Below, one piece after another: positions 25,727 through 33,296 of a stretch of DNA of 64,000 bases; the first letter of the stretch is position 1, and every line of letters starts with the position of its first letter. The translations under genes and the position numbers were made by a program. Origin of the DNA: Amycolatopsis camponoti (GTDB lineage: Bacteria; Actinomycetota; Actinomycetes; Mycobacteriales; Pseudonocardiaceae). The stretch spans positions 2,740,501-2,804,500 of the forward strand of contig NZ_CABVGP010000002.1 in NCBI RefSeq assembly GCF_902497555.1, read 5' to 3'. Below the pieces are notes generated by a model that saw only the letters and a list, made by a program, of their open reading frames with translations, was not told the DNA's origin and did no database searches.

Positions 25727-26776
25727 ATGGAAATGACCCACACACTGGAACGCCCGCCGACCCGGTCGCCCAAGGCCGCCGAGCCGATGCTCGCGGGCGA
25801 AAAGTCCCGCACCGAAACCCTTCTGGTCAAGCTGTTCGCGGTGGTGCCGTTGCTCGCGCTGGCCGCGGCGGTGCCGTTCGCGTGGGGCTGGGGCCTCGGC
25901 TGGACCGACGTCGCCCTGACGGTCGGGTTCTACTTCCTGACCGGGCTCGGGGTGACGATCGGGTTCCACCGCTACTTCACCCACGGCGCGTTCAAGGCCG
26001 GCCGCGGCCTGCGGATCGCGCTCGCGGTCACGGGCAGCATGGCCATGCAGGGCCCGGTGATCGGCTGGGTCGCCGACCACCGCCGTCACCACGCCTTCGC
26101 CGACCGCGACGGCGACCCGCACTCGCCCTGGCGCTACGGCACCTCCGCCGCCGCGCTCGCGAAGGGGTTCTGGCACGCCCACATGGGCTGGTTGTTCGAC
26201 CGCGAGAAGACCAACGCCCAGCGGTTCGCGCCCGATCTGCTCGCCGACCGCGACATCGTCCGGATCGACGGCTGGTTCCCCGCGCTCACCGTCGTCACCC
26301 TGCTCTCCCCGGCACTGATCGGCGGCCTGGTGACGCTGTCCTGGTGGGGTGCGCTGACCGCGTTCTTCTGGGCCGGCCTGGTGCGGGTGGCGGTGCTGCA
26401 CCACGTGACCTGGTCGGTGAACTCCCTGTGCCACCTGATCGGCGAACGGCCCTACGCCGCCCGCGACAAGTCCGCGAACTTCTGGCCGCTGGCCATCGCC
26501 TCGATGGGCGAGTCCTGGCACAACTCCCACCACGCCGACCCCACCGGCGCCCGCCACGGCGTCCGCCGTGGCCAGCTGGACATGTCCGCGCGGCTGATCT
26601 GGCTGTTCGAGAAGCTCGGCTGGGCCACCGACGTCCGCTGGCCGAGGGCCGAACACCTGGCCCGCAAGCTCAATCCCGGTTACAGCGCGGCCCCCCGCGG
26701 GTTCGGCAGGCTGAAGCGCGGACTGCTCACCGAGACGCCGGCACGGCAGCACCCCGGCCGTGGGAGCCGGTCATGA
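25727..26776 (+). CDS. Acyl-CoA delta-9-type desaturase
   Basis: The 349-residue membrane protein has the three boxes of stearoyl-CoA desaturases: HRYFTH, HRRHH (DHRRHHAFAD) and HNSHH (ESWHNSHHADP). It should introduce a cis double bond into acyl-CoA, with electrons from a ferredoxin or similar partner. ATG 25727 follows GGAAAGAG. It overlaps the DUF5994 copy 3 gene by 4 bp (ATGA), an unusual coupling. Confidence 0.9.
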   Translation: MEMTHTLERPPTRSPKAAEPMLAGEKSRTETLLVKLFAVVPLLALAAAVPFAWGWGLGWTDVALTVGFYFLTGLGVTIGFHRYFTHGAFKAGRGLRIALAVTGSMAMQGPVIGWVADHRRHHAFADRDGDPHSPWRYGTSAAALAKGFWHAHMGWLFDREKTNAQRFAPDLLADRDIVRIDGWFPALTVVTLLSPALIGGLVTLSWWGALTAFFWAGLVRVAVLHHVTWSVNSLCHLIGERPYAARDKSANFWPLAIASMGESWHNSHHADPTGARHGVRRGQLDMSARLIWLFEKLGWATDVRWPRAEHLARKLNPGYSAAPRGFGRLKRGLLTETPARQHPGRGSRS

Positions 26777-27237
26777 CCGCCGTTCGCGACGAGGTCCGGC
26801 TGCAGCGGAAACCGGCGGCCGGCGGCGGGTACGTCGACGGAGCGTGGTGGCCGCGCTCCCGCGAAGCCGGCGTCGAGTTCGCCGACCTGATCACGGCGGC
26901 GCGCGACCAGGTCGGCCAGGTCGAGCGGATCGGTTACCCGCTGGGCGACGGCTGGGAGCTCACCCACCGCAAACTCGTGGTGGACGGCCACCTCGTGCGG
27001 CTGGAAGGGTTCCACGCCATGCCGGCGCACACCCTGACCCTCATCGGCACCCAGCAGCGGCGCCTGACCCTGCTCGTCATCGCACCCGGCACCCCGCAGG
27101 ACACCGCCACCACCGTCCTGAGGACCGCCGCGGACCCGGACGACACGGCAAGTCCCGATGACCTCCTCGCCGCGCGGAGCGGGCGCCGGCGCGGGCAAAC
27201 GGGTAGCGAACCCGCGTTGCCGGGCGCCGAGGTCTAG
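26773..27237 (+). CDS. DUF5994 family protein (copy 3)
   Basis: The 154-residue protein has VRLQRKPAAGGGYVDGAWWP, ERIGYPLGDGWELTHRKLVV and QQRRLTLLVIAPG, the DUF5994 pattern. It is coupled to the desaturase gene through ATGA. That link to a membrane-lipid enzyme, with the stress genes around the other copies, hints at envelope or stress function, but nothing catalytic is visible. Confidence 0.85.
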   Translation: MTAVRDEVRLQRKPAAGGGYVDGAWWPRSREAGVEFADLITAARDQVGQVERIGYPLGDGWELTHRKLVVDGHLVRLEGFHAMPAHTLTLIGTQQRRLTLLVIAPGTPQDTATTVLRTAADPDDTASPDDLLAARSGRRRGQTGSEPALPGAEV

Positions 27238-27322
27238 ACTGGGCACGACGCCCCAGACCTCGGCGATCCTGTTTCGCGGCACGGCTCGCAGCCGACGCCC
27301 GGCCCGGACGGTGAGGCGCACG

Positions 27323-27943
27323 ATGGTGGGACGTAGGGCGGTGGCCGTTCTCATCGGTCCCGTCAGTGCCCTGGCCGCGATCGGTGCCCTGACCTTGCCG
27401 GGGGACGTCCTGTTCGGCTGGATCCTGCTGGGAGCCGGCGCGGGAATCCTCGTCGCTTTCGGCGCTTCGCGGCTCCGGCGCGGGCGAGATGCGGCGAATG
27501 GGCCCGACCTCCCGGTGGGCGCTGCGGCGGCGGCGGCGTTCGTCACGGCGTGCCTGGTCCTCGCCGGCTTGCTCGCCACGGTGGGCGGCGCCCTGACCGC
27601 GACCGTCCTGGTCCTGCTCGTCGCCGGCGGGCTGGGGGCCGGCTATCGCCACCGTGCTGCGCCGTCCACCGCACCCGAGCCCCACGACCGCTCGGTCCGG
27701 CGCCCCGTGCCACCCGTCCCGGTGGCCGACATGGCCACCGACGACCTGTGCGTGGCGTGGCGGCGCAGCTACTTCCTCCTGCTCCTCGCCACCGACGAGC
27801 CGGCCCGACGGCGTGTCGTCCAGCGCCGGCAGGACTTCCTCGACGAGATCGAACGTCGCGACCGCCGCGGGTTCCTGCGCTGGCTCGACAGCGGCGCCCG
27901 GGCCGGCAGCGATCCCGGTCCGTACCTGACCACGGGAAGCTGA
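27323..27943 (+). CDS. Membrane protein of unknown function
   Basis: The 206-residue protein has four hydrophobic helices in its first 110 residues (for example VAVLIGPVSALAAIGALTL and AAFVTACLVLAGLLATVGGA) and a cytoplasmic tail with DDLCVAWRRSYFLLLLATDE and RRQDFLDEIERRDRRGFLRW. ATG 27323 follows GTGAGG. It precedes the sigma factor gene by 18 bp, so the tail may be linked to signalling. No family is recognised. Confidence 0.65.
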   Translation: MVGRRAVAVLIGPVSALAAIGALTLPGDVLFGWILLGAGAGILVAFGASRLRRGRDAANGPDLPVGAAAAAAFVTACLVLAGLLATVGGALTATVLVLLVAGGLGAGYRHRAAPSTAPEPHDRSVRRPVPPVPVADMATDDLCVAWRRSYFLLLLATDEPARRRVVQRRQDFLDEIERRDRRGFLRWLDSGARAGSDPGPYLTTGS

Positions 27944-27961
27944 CCGGCCGGGGAGGACACC

Positions 27962-28525
27962 ATGCGGGTCGACGGCACGCTCCTGGCGTCGGCGGTGTCG
28001 GGCGACCGCACCGCGACGAGCGCGTTGCTGGGTCTGCTGCACCCGGGTGTGCTGCAGTACTGCCGGGCCCGGCTGGGGGACCGGTGGCACCGCGACAGCG
28101 ACGCGGACGACTGCGCGCAGGAGGTCCTGATCGGCGTGCTGGGCGCGCTGCCGGGCTACCGGCACGGTGCCGGCGAGTTCATGGGCTTCGTCTACGGCGT
28201 CGCCGCGCACAAGGTGGTCGATGCGCACCGGCGCCGCGGTGCCGACGTCAGCGTCCCCGTTCCGGAGTTCGCTCCGGAACCCTCCCGGCAGCGTGGCCCG
28301 CTTCGCCACGTCGAAGACCTCGAGCGGCGGCAACGGCTGCGCGACCTGCTCGACCTCCTGGCGCCGCAGCAGCGGGACGTCGTGGTCCTGCGGGTCCTGT
28401 TCGGCTTGTCCGCCCACGAAACGGCCGCGGTGCTCGGGGTCGCCAGCCCGGGCGCGGTGCGGGTGAGCCAGCACCGCGCACTGATCGCGCTGCGCCGGCA
28501 CATCACCGCCGCGCCGGTGCCGTGA
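27962..28525 (+). CDS. ECF-type sigma factor (SigD/ShbA-like)
   Basis: The 187-residue protein has sigma region 2 with DADDCAQEVLIGVLGALPGY and FVYGVAAHKVVDAHRRR, and region 4 with LLDLLAPQQRDVVVLRVLFG and HETAAVLGVASPGAVRVSQH. The arrangement resembles actinobacterial SigD and ShbA, which in Streptomyces controls the principal sigma gene. No anti-sigma gene follows. ATG 27962 has GGGGAGGA upstream. Subfamily assignment is tentative. Confidence 0.82.
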   Translation: MRVDGTLLASAVSGDRTATSALLGLLHPGVLQYCRARLGDRWHRDSDADDCAQEVLIGVLGALPGYRHGAGEFMGFVYGVAAHKVVDAHRRRGADVSVPVPEFAPEPSRQRGPLRHVEDLERRQRLRDLLDLLAPQQRDVVVLRVLFGLSAHETAAVLGVASPGAVRVSQHRALIALRRHITAAPVP

Positions 28526-28560
28526 TGGCCCGGCCCGGCCGGCGGTTGCGGGTAGGGTGG

Positions 28561-28671
28561 GTGCCCGCGGCCGCGACAGCGGTGCTGATCCGGACCTGGC
28601 TGTGTCCGAGTTGGTGTGGCGATCACGTGCACCGACATGGGCGGAACTGGATGTGGAAACGCGGTGGCTGA
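28561..28671 (+). CDS. Possible small protein with a DUF6907-like Cys/His motif
   Basis: A 36-codon frame (GTG 28561 or GTG 28582) contains RTWLCPSWCGDHVHRHG, which recalls the C-P-x-W-C-x-x-D-H motif of DUF6907 proteins. Its TGA overlaps the proposed GTG 28664 of the GAF-ANTAR gene. There is no clear ribosome binding site, so it may be a relic. Confidence 0.25.
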   Translation: MPAAATAVLIRTWLCPSWCGDHVHRHGRNWMWKRGG

Positions 28672-29410
28672 GGTCGAAGTCTTGCGCGCGAGCGTGCTGG
28701 CCGCGCTGGGTGAGGGTGGAGCCGGCAGCGGGGTCGACGTCGTCGGCCGGGTGTGCCGGGCGTGTGTGCGCCTGTTGCCGGTGGACGGTGCGGCGGTGTC
28801 GGTGATGGCCGATGCCGGGCACCGCGAGATCGTCTACGCCAGTGACGCGGTGAGCACAGCGCTGGCGGAACTGCAGTTCTCCCTTGGTGAAGGGCCGTGT
28901 TTCGAGGCTTTCACCGTCGGTGGGCCGGTCCTGGTGCCCGATCTGGCCGCCGGGCCGCCGCCGGCGTGGCCGGTGTTCGCGGCCGAGGCCGCGGCGCAGC
29001 CGGTGGCCGCGCTGTTCACGTTCCCCGTGCAGATCGGGGCGGTCCGGGTGGCGACCCTCGACACCTACCGTTCGACGCCGGGCTCGCTGAGCCCGGACGA
29101 GCTGTCGACGGCGCTGCAGGTGGCCGACATCGCCGCGCTCGCCCTCTCGGGACTGCGCGCCGGAGGTGGTCTGTGGCTCGACGGGGACGGGCGGTGGATG
29201 GAGGGCGCGGGGATGCGGTACCGGGAGGTGCACCAGGCCACCGGGATGCTGATCGCGCACCTGGACCTGCCCGCGTCTGCCGCGTTGGCCCGGTTGCGGG
29301 CGTACGCGTTCGGGCACGGACGTTCCCTGCTCGAGATCGCGGCCGACATCGTGGCCGGGCGGCTGCGGTTGGACGAGGAGTTCGGTGAGGTACACCATGA
29401 AGGCAGCTGA
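28664..29410 (+). CDS. GAF-ANTAR antiterminator regulator (1)
   Basis: The 248-residue protein has a GAF sensor domain (about 20-165, with LGEGPCFEAFTVGGPVLVPD) and a C-terminal ANTAR RNA-binding domain (REVHQATGMLIAHLDLPASA). ANTAR proteins prevent transcription termination by binding paired RNA hairpins. GTG 28664 gives the same length as the other two copies; GTG 28616 would add 16 residues. The next gene is a second GAF-ANTAR protein 20 bp on. Confidence 0.82.
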   Translation: MAEVEVLRASVLAALGEGGAGSGVDVVGRVCRACVRLLPVDGAAVSVMADAGHREIVYASDAVSTALAELQFSLGEGPCFEAFTVGGPVLVPDLAAGPPPAWPVFAAEAAAQPVAALFTFPVQIGAVRVATLDTYRSTPGSLSPDELSTALQVADIAALALSGLRAGGGLWLDGDGRWMEGAGMRYREVHQATGMLIAHLDLPASAALARLRAYAFGHGRSLLEIAADIVAGRLRLDEEFGEVHHEGS

Positions 29411-29430
29411 CGAACCAGGAGATGGTGGGC

Positions 29431-30177
29431 ATGGCCGACCGTGAACGACAGGTGACCCGGGCGTTCGTCGCGTTGGCGGACACGCTGGTCGACGACTACG
29501 ACGTCGCCGACCTGCTGCACACGCTGGTGCAGCAGTGCGTGGAGCTGCTCGACGTCGCCGCGGCCGGACTGACACTGGTCGACGAACGGGGCGGCTTGCA
29601 GCTGCTCGCGTCCTCCACCGAGCAGGCGCGGCTGCTCGAGCTGTTCCAGCTCGACATCGACGAAGGCCCGTGCATCGAGTGCTTCACCACCAGCACCCCG
29701 GTGCTGGTGGCCGACATCGCGGCGCAGGCGGTGCGGTGGCCGCGGTTCGCCGCCGAGGCGGCCAAGGACGGGTTCGCGTCGGTGCACGCGCTGCCGCTGC
29801 GCCTGCGCAAGCAGACGATCGGGGCGCTGAACCTCTTCGGGCACGACTCGGGGGACCTGTCGGCGGACGACGTGGCACTGGCGCAGGGGCTGGCCGACAC
29901 CGCGACCATCGGCATCCTCCACGAACGAGCCTTGCGCCAGGGGGAGATCCTCTCCGAGCAGCTGCAGACCGCGTTGAACAGCCGGGTGATCATCGAGCAG
30001 GCCAAGGGTGTGCTCGCCGTCAGCGGGCAGCTGAGCATGGACGCGGCCTTCCGGGCCCTGCGCGGCTTCGCCCGGCGGAACAACCTCCGGCTCAGCGACG
30101 TCGCCCGCGCGCTGGCCGACCGCGATCTCGCTCCCGCGGTCGTCCTGGCCCCCGCGGAGACGAGTCACTCCCACTGA
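29431..30177 (+). CDS. GAF-ANTAR antiterminator regulator (2)
   Basis: The 248-residue protein has GAF residues 15-165 (LDIDEGPCIECFTTSTPVLV, VHALPLRLRKQTIGALNLFG) and an ANTAR domain (LQTALNSRVIIEQAKGVLAV with the A-x-G-I/V-L core). ATG 29431 is 9 nt after AGGAG; ATG 29422 sits directly on that site and is unlikely. It is probably co-transcribed with the previous copy, and a GAF ligand or redox cue may set its dimer state. Confidence 0.88.
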   Translation: MADRERQVTRAFVALADTLVDDYDVADLLHTLVQQCVELLDVAAAGLTLVDERGGLQLLASSTEQARLLELFQLDIDEGPCIECFTTSTPVLVADIAAQAVRWPRFAAEAAKDGFASVHALPLRLRKQTIGALNLFGHDSGDLSADDVALAQGLADTATIGILHERALRQGEILSEQLQTALNSRVIIEQAKGVLAVSGQLSMDAAFRALRGFARRNNLRLSDVARALADRDLAPAVVLAPAETSHSH

Positions 30178-30206
30178 CCGGGGGTCCGTTGCGCCACCGG
30201 TGAAAG

Positions 30207-30243
30207 GGTGCCGAACGGTCCACCTGGCGGTGACCAACGGCCC
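30207..30243 (+). promoter_or_regulatory. Tandem DevR-like boxes upstream of the phosphoribosyltransferase
   Basis: GGTGCCGAACGGTCC at 30207-30221 and GGTGACCAACGGCCC at 30229-30243 agree at 12 of 15 positions and start 22 bp apart. The second equals the site upstream of the first nitroreductase, and both are followed about 24 bp later by GATGCTGGA, which may include the -10 region. Confidence 0.62.
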
Positions 30244-30310
30244 TCGCGCCCCGGACGCGGTGCCGTGATGCTGGAAGCGGCCGACCGGCCCTCGACTCCC
30301 GGGAGTTCCC

Positions 30311-30967
30311 ATGCGGTTCCGCGATCGCCGGGAAGCCGGCGAGCGGCTGGCCCTGCGGTTGCGACCACTGCGCGGCGACCGTTCCGTGGTGCTCGGCCTG
30401 TCGGAGGGCGGCTTGGTGGTGGCCGGCGAGATCGCCGACGTCCTCGGCGCGCCGCTGGACATCCTGCTCACCGGCCGGATCGAGGCCGCGGGGCCGCCGC
30501 CGACGACGCTCGGCGCCGTCGGGGAGGGCGGCTTGGTCGTCTGGGACCACGACGCCATCCGCCGGTTCGACATCGACCCGGCGGAGCTCGCCCGGCTCCT
30601 CGACGAGGCGCGGGCCGGACTGTCCCGGCAGGTCGCCGTCTACCGGCGCACCGTGGCGCCGGCGGCGATCGCCGGCCGCACGGTCGTCCTCGCCGACGAC
30701 GGCGCCGCCACCGGCACGACCGCGCACACGGCGATCCGCGTCCTGCGGGCCCGCCAGGTCCGCCGGATCGTGCTGGCGGTCCCGGTCGCCCAGGCCGACG
30801 TGGTCGACCGGCTCGCCCGGGAGGTGGACCAGTTCGCCTGCCTGCGCCCGCTGCCCTGGCTGCACGCGGTCGGCAACAGCTACCGGAAGTTCCCCGCGGT
30901 CGCCGACACCGAGGCGCTCGCACTGCTGCACCGCGAACCCCGCCTGCCGACCGAGGTCCGCCACTGA
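30311..30967 (+). CDS. Phosphoribosyltransferase domain protein
   Basis: The 218-residue protein starts MRFRDRREAGERLALRLRPL and has VVLGLSEGGLVVAGEIADVL, a flexible-loop region, and VVLADDGAATGTTAHTAIRV, the PRPP-binding signature, then VRRIVLAVPVA. It resembles Rv0571c and the N-terminal half of Rv2030c, both DosR-regulon genes. The nucleobase or other acceptor is unknown. Paired DevR-like boxes lie 65-105 bp upstream. Confidence 0.85.
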   Translation: MRFRDRREAGERLALRLRPLRGDRSVVLGLSEGGLVVAGEIADVLGAPLDILLTGRIEAAGPPPTTLGAVGEGGLVVWDHDAIRRFDIDPAELARLLDEARAGLSRQVAVYRRTVAPAAIAGRTVVLADDGAATGTTAHTAIRVLRARQVRRIVLAVPVAQADVVDRLAREVDQFACLRPLPWLHAVGNSYRKFPAVADTEALALLHREPRLPTEVRH

Positions 30968-30988
30968 TGTCCACAGTGGACTGAAGAG

Positions 30989-31624
30989 TCAGCTCGGGAG
31001 GCGCACGCCGATTTCGTCGCCCAGCGCCGCGCCGCCGGCCAGCTCGAGGTCGTCACCGCTCCAGAACCGGCCCGCGTCGTACCAGTTCGGCCGGCGGTCG
31101 CGGGGCAGCAGGCCCATGGCTTCGTAGGTCAGGGCGACGATCTCGGCGCAGTAAGCGCTTTCGAGACCGGCCTCCCGGGCCTCCCGCCTGCGACGAGGCA
31201 GCCGGCCGCCGAGCCAGCGCGACGCGAGGCGAGCGGTCGACGGGAACGGCGTGCCGTCCAGCCGCGCGATCGTCCGCAGGACGGCGTCCTCCGCTTCCCC
31301 GGTGACCGGGTGGTCGAGCTGGCGCAGCCAGACCTGCTGGTGGTACTTCTCCGCCCACACGAGCACCGCCCGGCGCAGGTCGTGCAGCTGGGCGCCCCGC
31401 TGGTGGGTCCCGGACCAGACGTCCGGCAGGGCCCGACCCAGCTCCGCGTGCCACATCAGCGGCGGCAGGTCCTCGATCACCACGGCCATGCCGACGTGGT
31501 TGACCGGGCTGTTCGTCACGACGCGGATCGTGCGGTCGGCCGCGGACCGGCCCCGGAACAACCACAGGTCGCCGGTGCGCGTCACGGCCACGGCTTCGTC
31601 GAGATCCAGCTGGTTCCCCGGCAC
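30989..31624 (-). CDS. Permuted NlpC/P60-like (YiiX-type) cysteine hydrolase, predicted
   Basis: The 211-residue product has GDLWLFRGRSAADRTIRVVT and SPVNHVGMAVVIEDLPPLMW near the start and SAYCAEIVALTYEAMGLLPR near the end. A histidine before the cysteine is the order of permuted papain-like peptidases, so His in NHVGM and Cys in YCAEI are the candidate catalytic pair. There is no signal peptide. GTG 31624 lies 6 nt from a -10 hexamer shared with the divergent gene, so the mRNA is probably leaderless. Confidence 0.65.
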   Translation of the reverse strand: MPGNQLDLDEAVAVTRTGDLWLFRGRSAADRTIRVVTNSPVNHVGMAVVIEDLPPLMWHAELGRALPDVWSGTHQRGAQLHDLRRAVLVWAEKYHQQVWLRQLDHPVTGEAEDAVLRTIARLDGTPFPSTARLASRWLGGRLPRRRREAREAGLESAYCAEIVALTYEAMGLLPRDRRPNWYDAGRFWSGDDLELAGGAALGDEIGVRLPS

Positions 31625-31629
31625 GGCAG

Positions 31630-31636
31630 TAGCCTA
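31630..31636. promoter_or_regulatory. Symmetric bidirectional -10 element (TAGCCTA)
   Basis: TAGCCT (31630-31635) on the plus strand lies 6 nt before ATG 31642. The same bases read on the minus strand give TAGGCT (31636-31631), 6 nt before GTG 31624. Both genes have no ribosome binding site, so one 7-bp symmetric element can drive two divergent leaderless mRNAs. Confidence 0.7.
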
Positions 31637-31641
31637 GGCCG

Positions 31642-31818
31642 ATGCGCTGGTGGAAGACAGTGGGACTGGCCGGGCTCGTCGGGGTCGCCGCGACCGGGGT
31701 GGTGATCGCGCGCGAGGAACGCCGGCGGCGGGCCTACACCCCGGACGAGATCCGCGAACGGCTGCACGCCCGCCTGGATGCCTCGCCACCGGCGTCCCCC
31801 GGCGAAGCCGGCGGCTGA
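31642..31818 (+). CDS. Small membrane protein (58 residues)
   Basis: The product starts MRWWKTVGLAGLVGVAATGV, one membrane helix, then a basic and helical tail (EERRRRAYTPDEIRERLHAR). It has the form of a small membrane-anchored adaptor. The start is supported by the leaderless arrangement with the shared -10 hexamer. No family is recognised. Confidence 0.65.
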   Translation: MRWWKTVGLAGLVGVAATGVVIAREERRRRAYTPDEIRERLHARLDASPPASPGEAGG

Positions 31819-31825
31819 CCGGACG

Positions 31826-32323
31826 TCACTCCGGGGAGCGGTTCCGCGTTGGCAGGCCGGGCCGGAACGGGATGCCCAGTGCAGCGAAGACGCCGAGCAT
31901 CTTCGCGTTTCCCGCGTCCACGTCGGCGACGAACATCCGCACCCCTTCGTGTTCCGCCGAGACGGCGAGCTGTTCGAGCAGCAGGGCCGCCACGCCGAGC
32001 ACCGGGCCGTGGCCGTCGACCACCAGCGCGACCTGCGCTTCGGCCGGGTCGGCGAGAACGTCGTAGCGGGCGACGCCGGCGAGCCGGGAGTGCACGAAGC
32101 ACCCCACCGCCGTGTGCCCGACGCCGGAGCCGCGGGACAGCTGCGTCGAAAGCTCGGCGAGCCCCGCCACGCCGAGACCGAAGAACATCAGGTGCCGGTC
32201 GCGTCCGGAGAGCCGGGCCCGCAGCGCGAGGACCGCGGCGCCGTCGCATGCTTCCAGCTCGCGGACCCAGGCGACTTCGCCGTCCGGGAGCAGGGCTCGT
32301 ACCGGTGGGGTGGCGGTGGACAT
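31826..32323 (-). CDS. GNAT-like acetyltransferase domain protein
   Basis: The 165-residue product has the sequence order of a GNAT fold related to protein lysine acetyltransferases such as mycobacterial Pat, without a cyclic-nucleotide domain: LRARLSGRDRHLMFFGLG, GVARYDVLADPAEAQVALVV, GVAALLLEQLAVSAEHEGVR and DVDAGNAKMLGVFAALGIPF. A degenerate acetyl-CoA loop (GHGPVLGVAA) makes activity uncertain. ATG 32323 has GAGGAG upstream. It is downstream of slipin on the same strand. Confidence 0.72.
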   Translation of the reverse strand: MSTATPPVRALLPDGEVAWVRELEACDGAAVLALRARLSGRDRHLMFFGLGVAGLAELSTQLSRGSGVGHTAVGCFVHSRLAGVARYDVLADPAEAQVALVVDGHGPVLGVAALLLEQLAVSAEHEGVRMFVADVDAGNAKMLGVFAALGIPFRPGLPTRNRSPE

Positions 32324-32361
32324 GGACTCTCCTCGCAGGGCCGGTGACCCGCCCGGGTCCA

Positions 32362-32392
32362 CAGTGCTCTGTCCTTTTCGCACAGAACACTG
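32362..32392. terminator. Stem-loop between slipin and GNAT genes
   Basis: CAGTGCTCTGT at 32362-32372 pairs with 32382-32392 in 10 of 11 positions around a 9-nt loop. It lies just after the slipin stop on the minus strand. Without a T-run it could weaken read-through or stabilise the upstream mRNA. Confidence 0.5.
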
Positions 32393-32411
32393 CGGAGTCC
32401 GTCGGCGCGGG

Positions 32412-33260
32412 TCAGTGCTCTTCGGCCCGGGTTCCGTTCACGGCCGCTTTCGGCGGCACGATCGGGGCCGTGGCGGCCGGTTCCGGCCGGGTCGCGGCGG
32501 CGCTCTCGCGGGCCAGGAAGGAGCCCAGCTCGCCGATGGTGCTCATCAGCGGGGCGGGGAACACGACGGTGGTGTTCTTGTCCACGCCGATCTCCACCAG
32601 GCTCTGCAGGTTGCGCAGCTGCAGCGCGAGCGGGTGCGCCATCATCGTGTCCGACGCCTCGCCGAGTGCGGCGGCAGCGAGGGATTCGCCTTCGGCGCTG
32701 ATGATCTTGGCGCGCTTTTCGCGTTCCGCTTCGGCCTGCCGGGCCATCGCCCGTTTCATCGTGTCGGGCAGCTGGATGTCCTTCAGTTCCACCAAAGTCA
32801 CTTCCACGCCCCAGTCGAGCGTGGTGACGTCCAGGATCCGGCGGATGTCGACGTTGATGCTGTCGGTCTCGGACAGCGTCTCGTCGAGCGTGTGCTGCCC
32901 GACGACCTTCCGCAGCGTCGTCTGGGCGATCTGGTCGATCGCGGCGTAGACGTTCTCGATCGCGACGACCGACTTCACCGCGTCCCGTACCCGGAAGTAC
33001 GCCACCGCGGACACGTCGACGCTCACGTTGTCCCGGGTGATGATGCCCTGGGACTGGATCGGCATCGTGATGATCCGCAACGGCACCCGGCGCAGGACGT
33101 CGACGACGGGGACGATCAGCCGCAACCCCGGCTCGCGCACGCCGATCACCCGGCCGAGCCGGAACAGGACACCCTGTTCGTACTGCTTGACGATCCGCAC
33201 CGCGGTAGCGAGGAGAAGCAGCAACGCGGCGGCGATGGCGATGATCACGAGAACGTTCAT
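32412..33260 (-). CDS. SPFH-domain slipin/stomatin-like membrane protein
   Basis: The 282-residue protein has an N-terminal membrane helix (3-22) and a stomatin-type SPFH domain: IVKQYEQGVLFRLGRVIGVR, PGLRLIVPVVDVLRRV, AVAYFRVRDAVKSVVAIENV and a coiled coil with AMARQAEAEREKRAKIISAE. It likely forms oligomeric membrane microdomains. No NfeD partner gene is adjacent. It is 36 bp downstream of the BON-domain gene and probably in its operon. Confidence 0.9.
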   Translation of the reverse strand: MNVLVIIAIAAALLLLLATAVRIVKQYEQGVLFRLGRVIGVREPGLRLIVPVVDVLRRVPLRIITMPIQSQGIITRDNVSVDVSAVAYFRVRDAVKSVVAIENVYAAIDQIAQTTLRKVVGQHTLDETLSETDSINVDIRRILDVTTLDWGVEVTLVELKDIQLPDTMKRAMARQAEAEREKRAKIISAEGESLAAAALGEASDTMMAHPLALQLRNLQSLVEIGVDKNTTVVFPAPLMSTIGELGSFLARESAAATRPEPAATAPIVPPKAAVNGTRAEEH

Positions 33261-33296
33261 GGTGCTCCAGACTTCGCGGCTAGCGCGGGAGGAGGT

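Noticed and set aside
27077..29575. 832-codon open frame on the minus strand
   Set aside because: It covers several well-supported plus-strand genes (membrane protein, sigma factor, GAF-ANTAR) and its composition is shadow-like.
30969..30981. Terminator hairpin GTCCACAGTGGAC between convergent genes
   Set aside because: The stem is only 6 bp with a 1-nt centre, and similar TCCACAGTGGA words occur inside coding sequence, so it has no clear terminator role.
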